In this document: piece by piece, positions 21,893 through 33,892 of the stretch
Position numbering within the stretch: position 1 is the stretch's first letter
Layout of the letters: every line of letters starts with the position of its first letter
Origin: Epiperipatus broadwayi
Taxonomy: Eukaryota > Onychophora > Udeonychophora > Euonychophora > Peripatidae
NCBI GenBank assembly: GCA_028023455.1
Contig: JAQFVV010012424.1
Location: forward strand, 2,028,001-2,092,000
Length of the DNA stretch: 64,000 nucleotides
Reading direction: 5' to 3'
Translations under genes and position numbers: made by a program
The notes under the pieces: model-generated
Told to the model about the DNA's origin: nothing
The model's input: the letters and a program-made list of their open reading frames with translations, nothing else
The model's database searches: none

Positions 21893-22135
21893 AAGGTTTA
21901 TATAATCATTATCAACTATTATCAATCCACTGCACAATAAAGGTCCATGTTCAATCTATCTTTTGTGATCTCTAGCCTTTCTTTTCCACATCACCATGAT
22001 GCACTTCCTTATTTCATTCATCCATCTCACATGCACCTCTTTTTAGGTCTTTTACAATCTCATGGAATCCAGTTTAAGATTTCAACTATCTATCTGTTAT
22101 CATCTCTTCTAGCAATATGTCCAGATTTTTATATA
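21893..22135 (-). pseudogene. 3' end of an RTE-type LINE (copy 2)
   Basis: On the minus strand this closely follows the last part of the RTE remnant at 61072-62335: CTGGACATATTGCTAGAAG, GAAATCTTAAACTGGATT, AGATGGATGAATGAAATAAG, and a TGATAATG-rich tail. It corresponds to the C-terminal part of the ORF (GHIARR to W-D-E-I-R-K) plus 3' UTR of RTE elements. Strongly 5'-truncated, as usual for LINEs. The plus-strand open frame here is a shadow. Confidence 0.8.
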
Positions 22136-22189
22136 TATAAATTACTATATCATAGCTTTCATGCTTAAACCAATAGAATATCACCAATC

Positions 22190-22505
22190 TACTGACAGTC
22201 TAAATACTACTACTTAATAACAATCAATTCTTAAGCTATCAACACTCTTAACTTGTAGTCAAGGCAACCTTTTTTAACAATAAGGTTGACTTGGCTGTAG
22301 GTTAAGATTGTTAATAACTTAAGGGTTGATTGTTTATCATCTACATTTATAAATCTATTAAAGCTATGAGTAATTAATTTGCTTTATTGTCTTAATAAAC
22401 ACTAGTAATTGAAAGCAAATAGAATTCTAAACAATCAGTAAAATATTAGATCAATTTATTGTCAAGACAATTTCCTAGTTGTAGAGTTGTCTTTACAACA
22501 GATTA
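22190..22505. repeat. fold-back copy of family H
   Basis: A hairpin at about 22224-22333: CAATCAATTCTTAAGCTAT on the left mirrors TAACTTAAGGGTTGATTG on the right, with AAGGCAACC / GGTTGACTT near the centre. It is related to the repeats at 2060-2590 and 41815-42160. Confidence 0.55.
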
Positions 22506-22895
22506 CTATAATATCAGGTTTGTGTTAATGATGATGGCTGCACTAATGTAATTTACATATATAGCAAATTAGCTATTGATTGCAACAATAATATATTTTT
22601 AATATAGTAGTTCTTACTAACCATAGTACTCTATATCACTGTATCAGGAAAAAATTATTAATAATAAGGAAAAATTTAGAGTATTTTAGAATTTAGAGTG
22701 AAATAGATATATATGTATTGCTATGCAAAAATGTATTTACATGGTTTGTAGGGCATAAGCAATATGCATGGTATAATATGGTTGAAAAGTCATATTTTGG
22801 ATAAAATGCTTTAAGTTTATTATAGGCTGTCCATTTGTTTTAACCTTAAGTACATTATCCATATTCCTGAAATATGTAATGATGTAATTAGTTGC

Positions 22896-23095
22896 TTGGG
22901 AGATCATGTGAGCACTAAACATCATGTGATCACCTGATGAAAGCCACAAGCTAGAAACTAGTCTGGGGATATTGGATGAGTAGGTACTAGATAGAGATTT
23001 TTAACACTAACCCTCTTGCAGCCATTGATTACTCTGGCTTGCACTGTGTGAAACTACTGTATGGAGAGTTTTGCCTCTGAGATTATGTGACATTT
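22896..23095 (+). mobile_element. family B element B4, truncated
   Basis: A short inverted piece of the family 3' end (CTAAACATCATGTGATCAC, about 22914-22932) joins a rightward copy that begins exactly at the hammerhead core CTGATGA (22934) and runs to GAGTTTTGCC. GAAA, ACTAGT and GTC^TGGGG follow intact. The 5' strand of stem I is missing, so the ribozyme is incomplete. Confidence 0.7.
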
Positions 23096-23265
23096 GAGTG
23101 TTAAATTTAAGGTTTTGTGAGTCCACTAGAGGGATCCAAGGACTCCAGATTACTCTGTTTCTGACTCCCAGTTTTGATTCCTATTGCACTAATTTAGGGA
23201 ACAGGATTGGTTTAAAAGTATATCAAGTTAAAAGATGAGTACATGTTTTATTGTTTTATCACCTT

Positions 23266-24290
23266 TAAAAGAAAGTTTAAGTTGGTTTTCATTCAAGAAT
23301 AACTGATTTTTTTCTGGTGTTCCATTTTGCGCAAATGGCTGCTATTGGAAAAGGCAAAAGCCAGAATAAGTAATTCCAAAAAAGCTGTGGCATAACATAA
23401 GACTTTGAAAAAGATTTTAAATGAATCCAATTGATCAAACAATGAAAAGAGCTACTAGAAATCTTAATTTTCAATAACAGAACAAGTTGAAAAGTGATTT
23501 GGAAGTTAAACTCTATTGAAAACAAAGAAATAATAATTAAAAAAATGCTTTGCAAAGATAGCTTTAAGAATTTCACCATAACATCTGATATTTATAAAGT
23601 AGAAGAAGTTTCTAAGTCTGCAAATCAGCCAGGGAAGAAGGAAATTGCCCAGGGAACATACTAGATATAAAAAATAATCACAGAACAATGTGTAAACTAA
23701 ATTCTATCAGTCATGAAAAAAGTGTCATGATACTGTGGTATCGAACTGGAAGTGGCCGAATGCAGCAAAACAGTGCAGGGGAAAAATAAGAAAAATTATT
23801 TTGAACATTAATTCGTTCAATCTCAATTTTAGAATCAAACAATATAGAATATGATTTAAGCTATATCCTTGCACAAAAATTAAATTTTTCTGATGATCCG
23901 ATCAAAAGATATTGGCCACTTCTGGTGAAATTGGGGTGCCACAAAAAATAAAAAAATTTCAAATCAACACACAATTACAACTAAGAGAATTCTGAGCCAA
24001 AAAACGATGATTGAAAGATTAAAATAAGTATAAATGGTGTTATAGATATAAACAGAAACACTCAAGTTGCAAATTAGTTAACATTGCTTAATTCAACAAT
24101 TATTTAGAATACTATAAAGATTGATTCCAAACTATTGGATTGCACAACTGAAACATTGATTACAGGTCAACACATTGGATTGCAAACTACTATTGGATTG
24201 CACAACTGAAGCATTGATTATTGGTCAACACATTGAATTCAATCTAAACATGCAGAATTGAAATATTATAAATAGGAAAGAGTCATTATT
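23266..24290 (+). other. unassigned segment with broken coding-like text
   Basis: Translation gives scattered coding-like pieces (for example VMILWYRTGSGRMQQNS near 23728 and SDDPIKRYWPLLVKLGC near 23890) interrupted by stops. I do not recognise the family. Two copies of a ~58-base unit with GGATTGCACAACTGAA lie at about 24132-24240. Confidence 0.3.
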
Positions 24291-24389
24291 GAAATCTTAC
24301 TAAGATAGGCCTACTTTAGGGTTATAGAAACCAATTGTTAAAATAGGATTTTTCCATCAATGGCTGTGTTCTACAAAACAATAGGAAAT

Positions 24390-24476
24390 AATCTTACAAA
24401 GCTAATCATACTTTTCATAGTTGGAATAACCTAGTGGATTCCTACAATGCTAATCATACTCTTCATAATTGGAACA
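24390..24476. repeat. 48-base tandem pair
   Basis: GCTAATCATACTTTTCATAG and GCTAATCATACTCTTCATAA head two adjacent related units. Confidence 0.5.
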
Positions 24477-24804
24477 AATAAGTGAAGATTTATAGGCTTG
24501 ATTGTAAATCATGGAGAACTTTGCAGTTGAGTGAAATAAATAGTTATATTGAACTCTGACGGACATCTGCAATTGATAATAATATATTGGATTTAATGGA
24601 TGAGAAAGATGAACAATCAACTGTTTTACTGAAATCACTCGATGAATAACTTTTAATAAGGATTAAGAAATTTAAGGAATAAAAACGATCAATTCTTTTA
24701 TCAAGAACATAACCATAGACAAATTTAATTGATGCACTGGATGCTAGACATTCCAGCTAGAAATATCATCTTTGTAACATTAATGGATTTTTTGGTGTAA
24801 TATT

Positions 24805-25030
24805 TGCGGGCATGGGCCTGCGCTCCTCATTGCTTCCTCAGGGGTCGATGGTGGCAGTCATTGGGGGTCTGGTTATGGGTGCAGGCTGTTGATGATTATT
24901 GCCACTACCCAGAAAACCTACTGGAAGGGTTCAGGGTCAAAGTTTTCAGCGCCAATTCCGCTCTCATCAGCTGCTGTGCCCCTTGATGGATTGTATTTGG
25001 GCAGTGCAGATCTGTGCTAGTCACTCGTTA
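24805..25030. other. GC-rich island of unknown origin
   Basis: Base composition jumps to roughly half G+C, against about a quarter to a third around it (GGGCATGGGCCTGCGCTCC and GCTGCTGTGCCCCTTGATGG lie inside). Two overlapping 60-codon frames exist, but neither shows a recognisable domain. It could be a foreign repeat fragment, a retrocopy or an exon. Confidence 0.4.
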
Positions 25031-25089
25031 AACCATTTTATGGATATAATTGTTATCGAGCGTATATACTTTTTAAACAAATGATTTAT

Positions 25090-27410
25090 ATCATGTAGTG
25101 GGTGATCAGTCACCTGCATTTTTTTTCCTTAATAAAATAAAATAAAATAAAGTTTTGTTTTTGCTTTACTCAATTGAGAATATATTCCGTTAGTTGGAGG
25201 TCATTTGACATTTATTTAACGTTTATTTCTACTGTCCTCAGCTAAGAATATATCTAAAAAATTTCTGTTACTTTATTATTGTAATAAGTTGCACGGTGCA
25301 ATTCAGAAATAAATATGAGATTATTCTTCTTGCGTTTATAGATGGTAGAATTAATATGGTTAAATGTATAGTTGGAAAAATATTTGCTAAAATATATTCA
25401 TGCATAAATTTAACAGATTTTTAATGAATTGTGATATAATTTAGATTTGGTGTGATTTAATAGAAAAGTGAAATCAGAAATAAATATCTATTGTTATCTT
25501 TTTAAAGAGTTTTGATTAAAACTTACTTTAAATCTTTATATACTATTGCTTAAGTGGGAAAAGATCTAGTTTTTAAATTTGAAGAATCATGGATAAAATT
25601 TAGATTACTTTCAAATTCGCTAAATGCAACTCAAACGCAAAAAATCATTGCTTCTAAATATATAATATGTCGTTTAGAACGTATCAAATTTATTCTTCCA
25701 CTGAAATTTAAATGTTTTACTGAAATAAATGATCTAAGTGAAACTAAAATTGATGGTTTGCCAAAATATATATCAGTTTGTTATGACATTAATTTTAACG
25801 ATTGAACCTAATGATAATTGGAACCCAGACGCATGAAATTCTAATATATCTTTCATTTAGTATTTTAAAATTTTTGTCTTGGTTATTTTATATAAAGAAA
25901 GCGGATTCTGTGATATTTTTTATATTTTAATGATGACTAATTTTGAATAATATAATTACTTAAATTAGTTTCAGATTATTTAACTATATGACCAGAGGGA
26001 CAACTTCTAACGTGTAAATTTTTAGAGAATACCAGGAGGATAACTTCTGATGTGCAAAATTTTATGTAATAGTTTGATCAGAGCTTAATTGTAAAATAAT
26101 TATTTTTTCTTTTTTTATTTGGAATCTGGTTAAAGGGTGATGTGTGACAAATTCTGTTAATGTATGTATGCAGTGTTTTCATTAACTGGTTCAATATTTT
26201 TGAATCAAATGATCTATACAGATGACAGAGTCTTGCAGTATGCTTATGGATGGATGAAACTGCTCGATATTTATTACAAATTATCTTTATTCAAATAATT
26301 ATTTATGAATATAAGTAGATAGTTATGTTTTTACAGCATCTCTGGCAGGATTAATGAGAAATAAATAATCATGAAAATCAAGTACTGATTATAAGTCATT
26401 ATAGAAATTTATAAAATATTTATAATAATGAGTGAAACGTTTTTTAATCAATAATAATAAAACACATAGAAAAATGAAAGTATACTATGTGTATTCAAAA
26501 TATTTTTAAGCTTAGTTTATAATATATACAATGGTTTTATTAGAATTAAATGTATTTTGTTGATAAAGTTTGTATAGTTTCAAAAGGTACTAACTTGGGT
26601 AGAACATTATAACTCAGTAGGTTTTATTTCTTTCCTTATTTTTTTGTAATTCAATAAATAGGGAAGATCCACTATACAGGAATGATTAAACAAATTATAA
26701 CTATTTTACAGCTTAACACTGCTTTCAATCAGGCTAATCATATTCATAGCACAAAGACAAAAATGTGGGAGAATGAATGTGTAGATTAATTAATATGCAA
26801 GTTTATGAATTTACATATACCATTTGCATAATAGTGCAACACGTGAATTTTTTTTATTTATCATGTGGGTGTTGTTTGTGATAAACCACATCTTTTTGTA
26901 TTTTCTCTTTCAATCATTGCGCTCAGCATTAACCACTTTAATGTCAATTGGATCATGATTGTGGCCTGAGTCAATCTCATGCTCTAAAAAATACTGACTT
27001 TATGGTAGTATTTGTTTTAGTGTATATTATATAGTTAATTAATCTATACATATATTTAATCTATGCATATATTTTTCTGCTATGAATATGGACCTAGTCA
27101 AAAGCAGGGCTAAGCTGTAAAATAGTTACAATTATTTAATCTTTCCTGTGTAGGGACATTCTTTATTTATTGAAGTAGGACATTATAGTTATTCTAGAGA
27201 TTTTTAAAGAGCACAAATAATTTTATGGTTATTAAATATATAATGCTGAGAATATAAATCTAATCATGGAACAAGTTGATAAACTAGACAACCAAAAGAA
27301 TTATTTAAATGAAACTGGACTTTCTCCTTATGTCAATACAAAATATCTGTCATCTGATAAAATAGAATGGCATTGATATAACAAAAGGTGGATATTATTT
27401 GTAAGTTTAG
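25090..27410. other. AT-rich, nothing recognised
   Basis: Only chance frames (for example 25554-25805). A short (AAAAT)n run is at about 25134-25150. Confidence 0.4.
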
Positions 27411-27636
27411 TTAAATGATTCTTTTGGAATTGAGCTTTGAATTATCTTAGTAATATATTCTGGCTTGTCTGTTCTATGAACTGTAATAACAGTTAAAATA
27501 TATATTATCATACATTGTTTATTTAAATGATTCTTTTGGAATTGAGCTTTGAATTATCTTAGTAATATATTCTGGCTTGTCTGTTCTATGAACTATAATA
27601 ACAGTTAAAATATATATTATCATACATTGTTTATTT
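27411..27636. repeat. 112-base tandem duplication
   Basis: Copies start at 27411 and 27523 with TTAAATGATTCTTTTGGAAT. One clear difference (ACTGTAAT / ACTATAAT) suggests a recent event. Confidence 0.85.
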
Positions 27637-27760
27637 GAAAAGTTGTAAAGAATATTATTGTTGATGTTTGTGGCTGAGGATGATCTTTTTGTATGTAGAA
27701 TATAATGTTGGATATATAGATTTTTCTTAAGATTAAGTAGCAGTTTTTATAATCTTATTT

Positions 27761-28479
27761 ATTCAAAGATCAGCCTTCCAAGCTAATTGTGCATGCATCT
27801 TCTGCGAGTGTTAAATAATAAATGAATACTTCACTCTACAATACAAGATATAGTATTTATGCAGGAATAAAAGGAATCATCTCATTCCTACAACTCAAAT
27901 TCTTTTATATGAGCAAATCTGAAGTACTGTTGAATAAAGCATGAGAGTAGAATTCTCACTTTAAATTACTATCTACAATGTTGTAATGAATGACGTTGGT
28001 GAAATTGTCTAGAATTTATTAAACGTCACTCTAAGTGAAACTTAATTATAAGTAAATAAGCATTTATTTTTATATAACACTATGCATACAATTGTATACA
28101 TTCAAAGATAGTGTTATATAAAAATAAATGCTTATTTACTTATAATTAAGTTTCACTTAGAGTGACATTTAGTAAATTCTAGACAATTTCACCGACGTCA
28201 TTTATTACAACATCGTAGATAGTAATTTAAAGTGAGAATTCTACTTTCACGTTTTATTCAACAGTACTTCAGATTTGCTCATATAAAAGAATTTGAGTTG
28301 TAGGAATGAGAGGATTCCTTTTATTCCTGCATAAATACTATATCTTGTATTGTAGAGTGAAGTATTAATTTATTATTTAACCCTCACAGAAGACACATGC
28401 ACAATTAGCTTGAAAGGCTGATCTTTGAATGTATACAATTGTATGCATAGCGTTATATAAAAATAAATGCTTATTTACT
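27761..28479 (+). mobile_element. fold-back element E with 13-bp target duplication
   Basis: Arms of ~315 bases face each other around 28096. The duplication TATAATCTTATTT lies at 27748-27760 and 28480-28492. Only the right end has the last ~49 bases (28431-28479); the inverted copy starts just inside. This tail (ATACAATTGTATGCATAG, then AAAAATAAATGCTTATTT) also occurs at the centre, so one unit is ~345 bases and the RNA overlapped itself, as expected from a circular or tandem template. No hammerhead core was found. Confidence 0.8.
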
Positions 28480-28492
28480 TATAATCTTATTT

Positions 28493-29155
28493 GTATAGAC
28501 ATCTTGTTGAAACTTTTTATAAAATGATTACTCAGTGTTTCTTTTCAAAATTATTTTTTATTGATATAGTTTATAGATGTTTTCTTAATTTCTAGAAGCT
28601 ATGTTAACATTCTTAGCATTTTTTCCTATTCGAATGCTTTCCCCTGCATAACTTGGCACAATAGAAAGGTAGCAAATCTGGGAACTCAAAGGTCTATGGA
28701 TCACAACTTAGCTATCACTTAGGGTGCAAATCTTATAAACTCATTTGATAATTATTATTAATCTCTTTTAATTTGCACTGTGGAATATGGTACAAATTAA
28801 ATTTAGGTTATTGTAATTATAATGCAATGAATATATTTTTTTAAGATCTTTGTCACGTGATAACTGAGTACAAACAGGTATTATTTTTTCTCTTTCAAAA
28901 TAAGTTTTATTTGACCTATAGGTAAATACAAAGAAAAAAGTTTTAACTAGGTGAGACTACACAGTGATATATACAAAGGAATGATCCAAATGTTAGTAGA
29001 ATACAAAATGATAGTTAGTAAAGAACTTAATCACTGGATGCAAGGCGAATGTTTTATTTATCTAGTCTATAACGAGATACCATTGTTAGTGTGCCCTGTT
29101 TTGGTGAGCTATGGTGGGTTTTATTATTCTTAATAGTTATTTTCATATACATTAT
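28493..29155. other. AT-rich, nothing recognised
   Basis: No supported gene; the 60-codon frame at 28951-29133 lacks any motif. Confidence 0.4.
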
Positions 29156-30300
29156 TTAGGGATTGGTTGGCCAGGTGTTTTTTACGCCAGTTGTGAATTC
29201 CCAGGTTAATATGGCCAGGTATGGATCTGCCTCTCTCTTGTCTGTTTCTTGGATGTTTTTAATTATGTTGAGGAAGCAGTTATTAAGTTCATCAGATGGT
29301 AATTTTTGAAAGATCACCTTCCATCTGGTCAGCCAGTTGGCAAAATTTATGTATGTAACAAGCCTGATTTCAGCAAAAATGCCTCTACTTAAAACCCCTT
29401 GAAGTGATGTTAGATCCGGACCATTATGTTTAATGTGTTTCTGGAAGTTTTGTCTCAGCCCCTGCCAGACCAGGCAATGGCAAAGGATATGGTCAATATC
29501 CTCCAGATTGGAAAGACAGAGACAGCAGATAGAATCTATTTGGAAGTCTCTTTTATTAAGAAATGTAGCAGTGGAGAGGCTACCAAGGTTAATTTTGAGA
29601 AGGAAGTCTGTATGTTTAGGTGCCAATTTCAATTTACGGGTTAGTTTCCACAGTTTGTTTAAGTCAATGGGGAGATAAGTGTGTGCCTTCTGGGTATTTG
29701 TGTTGTATAGATTGAAGCCCTCCCAATAGGTTATTTTTGAGCTGAACATAGTAGCAGAAAGTACGATGTGAGCAAAGATGTATGATCTGTGTTTGAAGCC
29801 AGACTGGAGTGCTCCTCAGAGCGGGCCATCTATCAATGGGAAGAACTTGTTCCTTGGGAAGTGGGCATTGGAATGTCTTGCAGTCAGAGTAAAGTTTGAA
29901 GATTATATTGTAAGTTCTCTGTATTGCAAATACTTTTATTGAATGCAGTCCCATCCATTCATGTCTCTTGGCTTTTGAAGGATGCACAGACTGATAAATG
30001 ATCTGCATCCACCTCTACAGAGTCACAAGCAGTGGGATCCTACTTTTTTAATGAAATCTTCTGTTGGTTTAAAACCCACAAGATAATATATGATCTTTGG
30101 AAGTATGAGGGAATTGAGGAGTGATATCTTTCCAAGTGTGGTTATGTATATTCTTGAGAGGCATGTTATAGTGATGTCTATTTTGTTTAGTAGTCTTCAT
30201 TGTATTTCCATCCTCATTGCCATGGGGGAAAGGGACATTGAATCCCAAGAAAGGCTGAAGCATAGCTTGTAATGAACCTGTTATCCTGTTAGCTGTTTTA
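29156..30300 (-). pseudogene. non-LTR retrotransposon ORF2 C-terminal remnant
   Basis: The longest frame (29156-29749) ends in a LINE-like C-terminus: KLAPKHTDFLLKINLGSL, then a zinc-binding cluster CCLCLSNLEDIDHILCHC of the type following many LINE reverse transcriptases. Upstream coding text continues in other frames to about 30300 (ANRITGSLQAMLQPFLG, GFKPTEDFIKKVGSHCL), broken by at least two stops and a frame change near 29750. The reverse transcriptase itself is absent. It is an old 5'-truncated insertion; the clade is not decided. Confidence 0.7.
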
Positions 30301-31237
30301 ATATTCCAAATTGCCGATTTGCTCCTGTTAATTTTTTAATAATAAATTTATATTTTTTTAGATGTTGTTATATAATCACTTAAACATTGAAGTGTTCTAA
30401 AGTAGTAATTAATTGCATAATATTACAGTATATAGAAATGTTATTATATGAAAAATACATTTGTGAACAATTCTGAACCGAAATTAAAATTAGAAAAACA
30501 TACATACTTCTAATTGGTAAAGTATTGACATAGAATGTGCATATTTTAGAATCGTATTATTAGACTCTGATGATAGCATACTGACAAAAGGGTTTTGCAA
30601 TAATTGCTTTACTGTAGATTGGGTTCTATGGAATATATCTTTAGATGGGTATACAGTGAATAAATAAAATATAAGAAGTCAAAGTTATCCAATTATAATT
30701 AATTTCTGGAAGTCACATCAAGATTTTGCTAATTGTTGGGTTTTGTGTTAATATCAATGGTATTAGATTATGCCTATTATTATATTTATATGCAAAGGTT
30801 GATATTAAATCTTAATTAATAATCAAGACTAGCATATTATAATTAATATAGATTGCTGTTACTATCCCAAAATTAGCAATACAATAGGGTAAACTCTATC
30901 CAAAATTAACTTACTGAGATTTTATAAAATGAATTCCTTATGTATTATAAGTTATTTTTCATTACGTGTAAACTCTGTTGTTATTTTCATCTCTTGGTTC
31001 CAATTCCACATATTTCCTATCCATGAATTATTATTTTTTAAATGCTCTTTATTGCACCTATTCTTTTAATATTTGTTCTTATTTTTCTCACAGTATTTTT
31101 TCAGGCAATTTATATTATTATATCAGTCATATCAATTTTTTTTTTGAAAAGTTATTTGTTATTAAGGCAACAAAGTAGATATTTATTCATATTTAGCTTC
31201 TGGTTTTAGCTTAGAGAGACAATTTTATTTTACATTG
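30301..31237. other. AT-rich, nothing recognised
   Basis: No supported gene or repeat arm. Confidence 0.4.
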
Positions 31238-31252
31238 AACTATATTGTTATT

Positions 31253-31692
31253 AAAACAGGCAAAACTCTCTATACGTATTGCCATTGAGTGCAAGCCAAA
31301 GTAATCAATGGATTCCAGAAGGTTTGTGCATAAAATCTCCAACTAGTTCTTACTCATCCAATATCCCCAGACTAGTGTCTGGCCTGTCACCTGCACCTAT
31401 ATCTTAAGACTTATGCAATCTTCCAGCAGCCACCTTTTATCTCTACTTAACTACAAAACTATGAGTCTTAAATTGAAAACACTATAATATTTTCAATCCA
31501 AGCTCATTAACTTCATATAGGTCTGGACTCAATTCAGTACTTATACATTTTGGTGTCTTTGGTTCTTTAATGACCATAGCCACCACTATCCTATTAAGCA
31601 GGATTGCAATATGTATATAGAGTTTTGCCTGTTTTAATAACAGTTATAAGCAAGCATAAGAAATGTTTATCATATGATGTTTATTGGCTTAA
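31253..31692. mobile_element. family B element B5
   Basis: A long leftward copy (31253-~31607, from AAAACAGGCAAAACTC to GCAGGATTG) joins a short rightward 3' end (GAGTTTTGCCTGTTTTAATA to GATGTTTATTGGCTTA). Flanks AACTATATTGTTATT (31238-31252) and AACTATATCGTTCTT (31693-31707) match at 13 of 15 bases, a decayed target duplication. The hammerhead is partly deleted. Confidence 0.7.
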
Positions 31693-31853
31693 AACTATAT
31701 CGTTCTTTCAATTTCATCATATGAATAATTTCAGAGCATGTTTTATCAGAATCTGTGATTATGTTTATGTTGATATAGATTAGCAAAATTTAATCTCTGT
31801 CAAACCCTTAAATGACTTTTCTAGTTAAACAATTGGTAAATTAATTGATTTAT

Positions 31854-32098
31854 TGCAAGGAAATCAAGTCATATATCATGTGACTTAATTTAACAAGCCT
31901 GTACAACAAAAATTATATAATGAGTATGCTAATAGCTCTTAACAAGCTTTACCAAATATTCCTATCCTCAGACCAGTTTCTAGCTACTGACTGAATATCA
32001 TAGCATCTCACTGATGATAGCCAGTAGCTAGAAACTGGTCTCTGAGGTTAGGGATATTTGGTAAAGCTTGTTAAGAGCCATTGGCATGCTCATTATAA
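31854..32098 (-). mobile_element. family C fold-back element C2
   Basis: Hairpin arms at about 31919-31990 and 32012-32098. The exact 12-bp duplication TAATTGATTTAT lies at 31842-31853 and 32099-32110. The left side alone has a ~65-base tail containing AAATCAAGTCATATATCATG, which marks it as the true 3' end. The right arm carries the best stem II of the family. Confidence 0.75.
32006..32047 (+). ncRNA. hammerhead ribozyme motif, family C (C2)
   Basis: CTGATGA (32011-32017), stem II TAGC / GCTA with loop CAGTA (32018-32030), GAAA (32031-32034), ACTGGT forming stem III A-C/G-T, cleavage triplet GTC (32038-32040). Stem I CTCA / TGAG is interrupted by a two-base TC insertion just after the cleavage site. 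Without that insertion the family consensus is a complete minimal hammerhead. Confidence 0.7.
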
Positions 32099-32489
32099 TA
32101 ATTGATTTATGGATGCTTTTTTTTTATTTCAAGTTAAATATACCAATCCAAATAGTTGTTGAAGAAAAACCTATAAAAGCATTTTCTATAAAATACTTTT
32201 GTAATTTTTTAATATTCAGATATTTTTTAATATTTTGTAATGCAGCTTTTTATATTTAAGTTTAAATACTAAGAGTGTAAAGAATAGCACTGTATTTTTA
32301 GTTTTTGAAATGAATTTCATGTATGTTAAAAATAATTTAAAATAATTTTTTGTTGAAGGAAACATTTTTAAAAATGTAAGTTTTAGTTAAACAATCAAGA
32401 GAAATTAAAATTTTGTCTCTCTTTTGTTTTTTTTGTTTTTTTTTAATTAAGTGTAAAAACAATTATGTGCAAAAACAATAATTGAAAGA

Positions 32490-32802
32490 AAATCAAGTCA
32501 TATATTGTATTAGAAATATTAGCTCTTAATAAGCTTTTCAGAATATCTCTATCCTCAGAATGGTCTCTGTCTCTGGCTGTCATCAGTGAGGTGCTAAGAT
32601 ATTTCAGCATTAGATTTAAAATACCAGGTCAAACCCAGCACTTTATCTAATGTTTAACTAAAGTGTTGGGCTTGACCTGGTATTTAAATCTAATGCTGGA
32701 ATATCCCAGCACCTCATTGATAACAGCCAGTGCTACAAACCATTCTGAGGATATGGATATTCTGAAAAGCTTGTTAAGAACCATTGACATGCTCATTATA
32801 TA
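32490..32802 (-). mobile_element. family C fold-back element C3
   Basis: Arms at about 32519-32645 and 32660-32802, with tail AAAATCAAGTCATATATTG on the left only. Hammerheads in both arms are decayed (CTGATGA kept at 32580-32586 on the minus strand but GAAA changed; right arm TTGATAA). Confidence 0.65.
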
Positions 32803-33389
32803 AAACGTTTATGTGAATTTTAGCATATTTTTTAAAAATATACTGACGTATTAGTGTATCATTGAAAATGTTACTGAACTAATATCATTCATTTTGAAAT
32901 TTGATGTTTGGACAGTCCTGAATTATTTTAGTGTCATTTTATGATGTCATTTATACCTAACATGTGGGTAAAATTTAAAGGGAATCACTTCATTAGAAGT
33001 ATTTTAAAAATCAGTTACAAGATTTGACCTTGGCCAGCAAACAATTAAATTTCTAAGTTAAAAAAAGTGTTTTAAAAAATTATCAAATTTGGGGTATGTA
33101 TAAAATTATCAGTCATGTATAAATAAATTCATTTCTTTAAAATAAAAAAAAATAGAGCTTTTTTTTATATTCTGACTCACGCATGTTAAATTTTCTACTC
33201 ACAATTTTGAGATTAACTACTGCAGATATATTAATTAATATTTCTAATAATTTATTAAATTAGATATTATTTTTAGCCCAGACATTTTAAATTTTCGTTC
33301 ACAATATATTTGTTCTTTAATCACACATAAACTAATAGAATAAATGAACTTTCTCTTTTTTTTTCCATATGTAATATCTTTAAAAACAG
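32803..33389. other. AT-rich, nothing recognised
   Basis: No supported feature. Confidence 0.4.
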
Positions 33390-33760
33390 TGATAAACTTT
33401 CCATACAGTAATTCCACCCAGTACAAGCCATAGTAATCAATGAATGCAAGAAGATTTGTGCATAAGTGCCTACTCATCTAATATTCTCAGACTAGTTTCT
33501 AGATTATGGCTTTCAGGCACTTTGTATCTGAGAGCACTGCACCTAGATCTTAGAATCTAATGCAACCTTCTAGCAGACACCTTTTAACTTTTTATTTAAA
33601 TACAAAGCTATGAGTCCAAAATGAAAATACATAGTGTTTTTAATCCAAGACCATTCACTGGTATAGTCATATAAATCTGAACCTAGTTCATTATCTATAC
33701 ATTTTGGTGTCTTTAGTTCTTTAATAACTATAATCACTATCAATCTATGGGTAGGAACGG
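33390..33760 (-). mobile_element. family B element B6, single degraded copy
   Basis: The minus strand matches family B from the GTGATTATAGTTATTAAAGA segment to the 3' CATACAG-side sequence. The hammerhead has lost CTGATGA but keeps CTAGAAACTAGTCTGAG (complement of about 33488-33504). Confidence 0.65.
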
Positions 33761-33892
33761 TATTAAAAGTTTGTATAATATTCAGCTTAAGTATGATTTT
33801 ATAATTACTATTAATTTTATATTTGTAATACACAGAATTGGGTTCTGTTAATTTTTCCCATTATCCAAATCTAACATGAAATAAGCAGTCTT

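Noticed and set aside
21631-23930. Further CTGATGA sites at about 21637 and 23911, and the family A interior near 5632 and 9203
   Set aside because: No stem II plus GAAA plus closing stem I could be formed around them.
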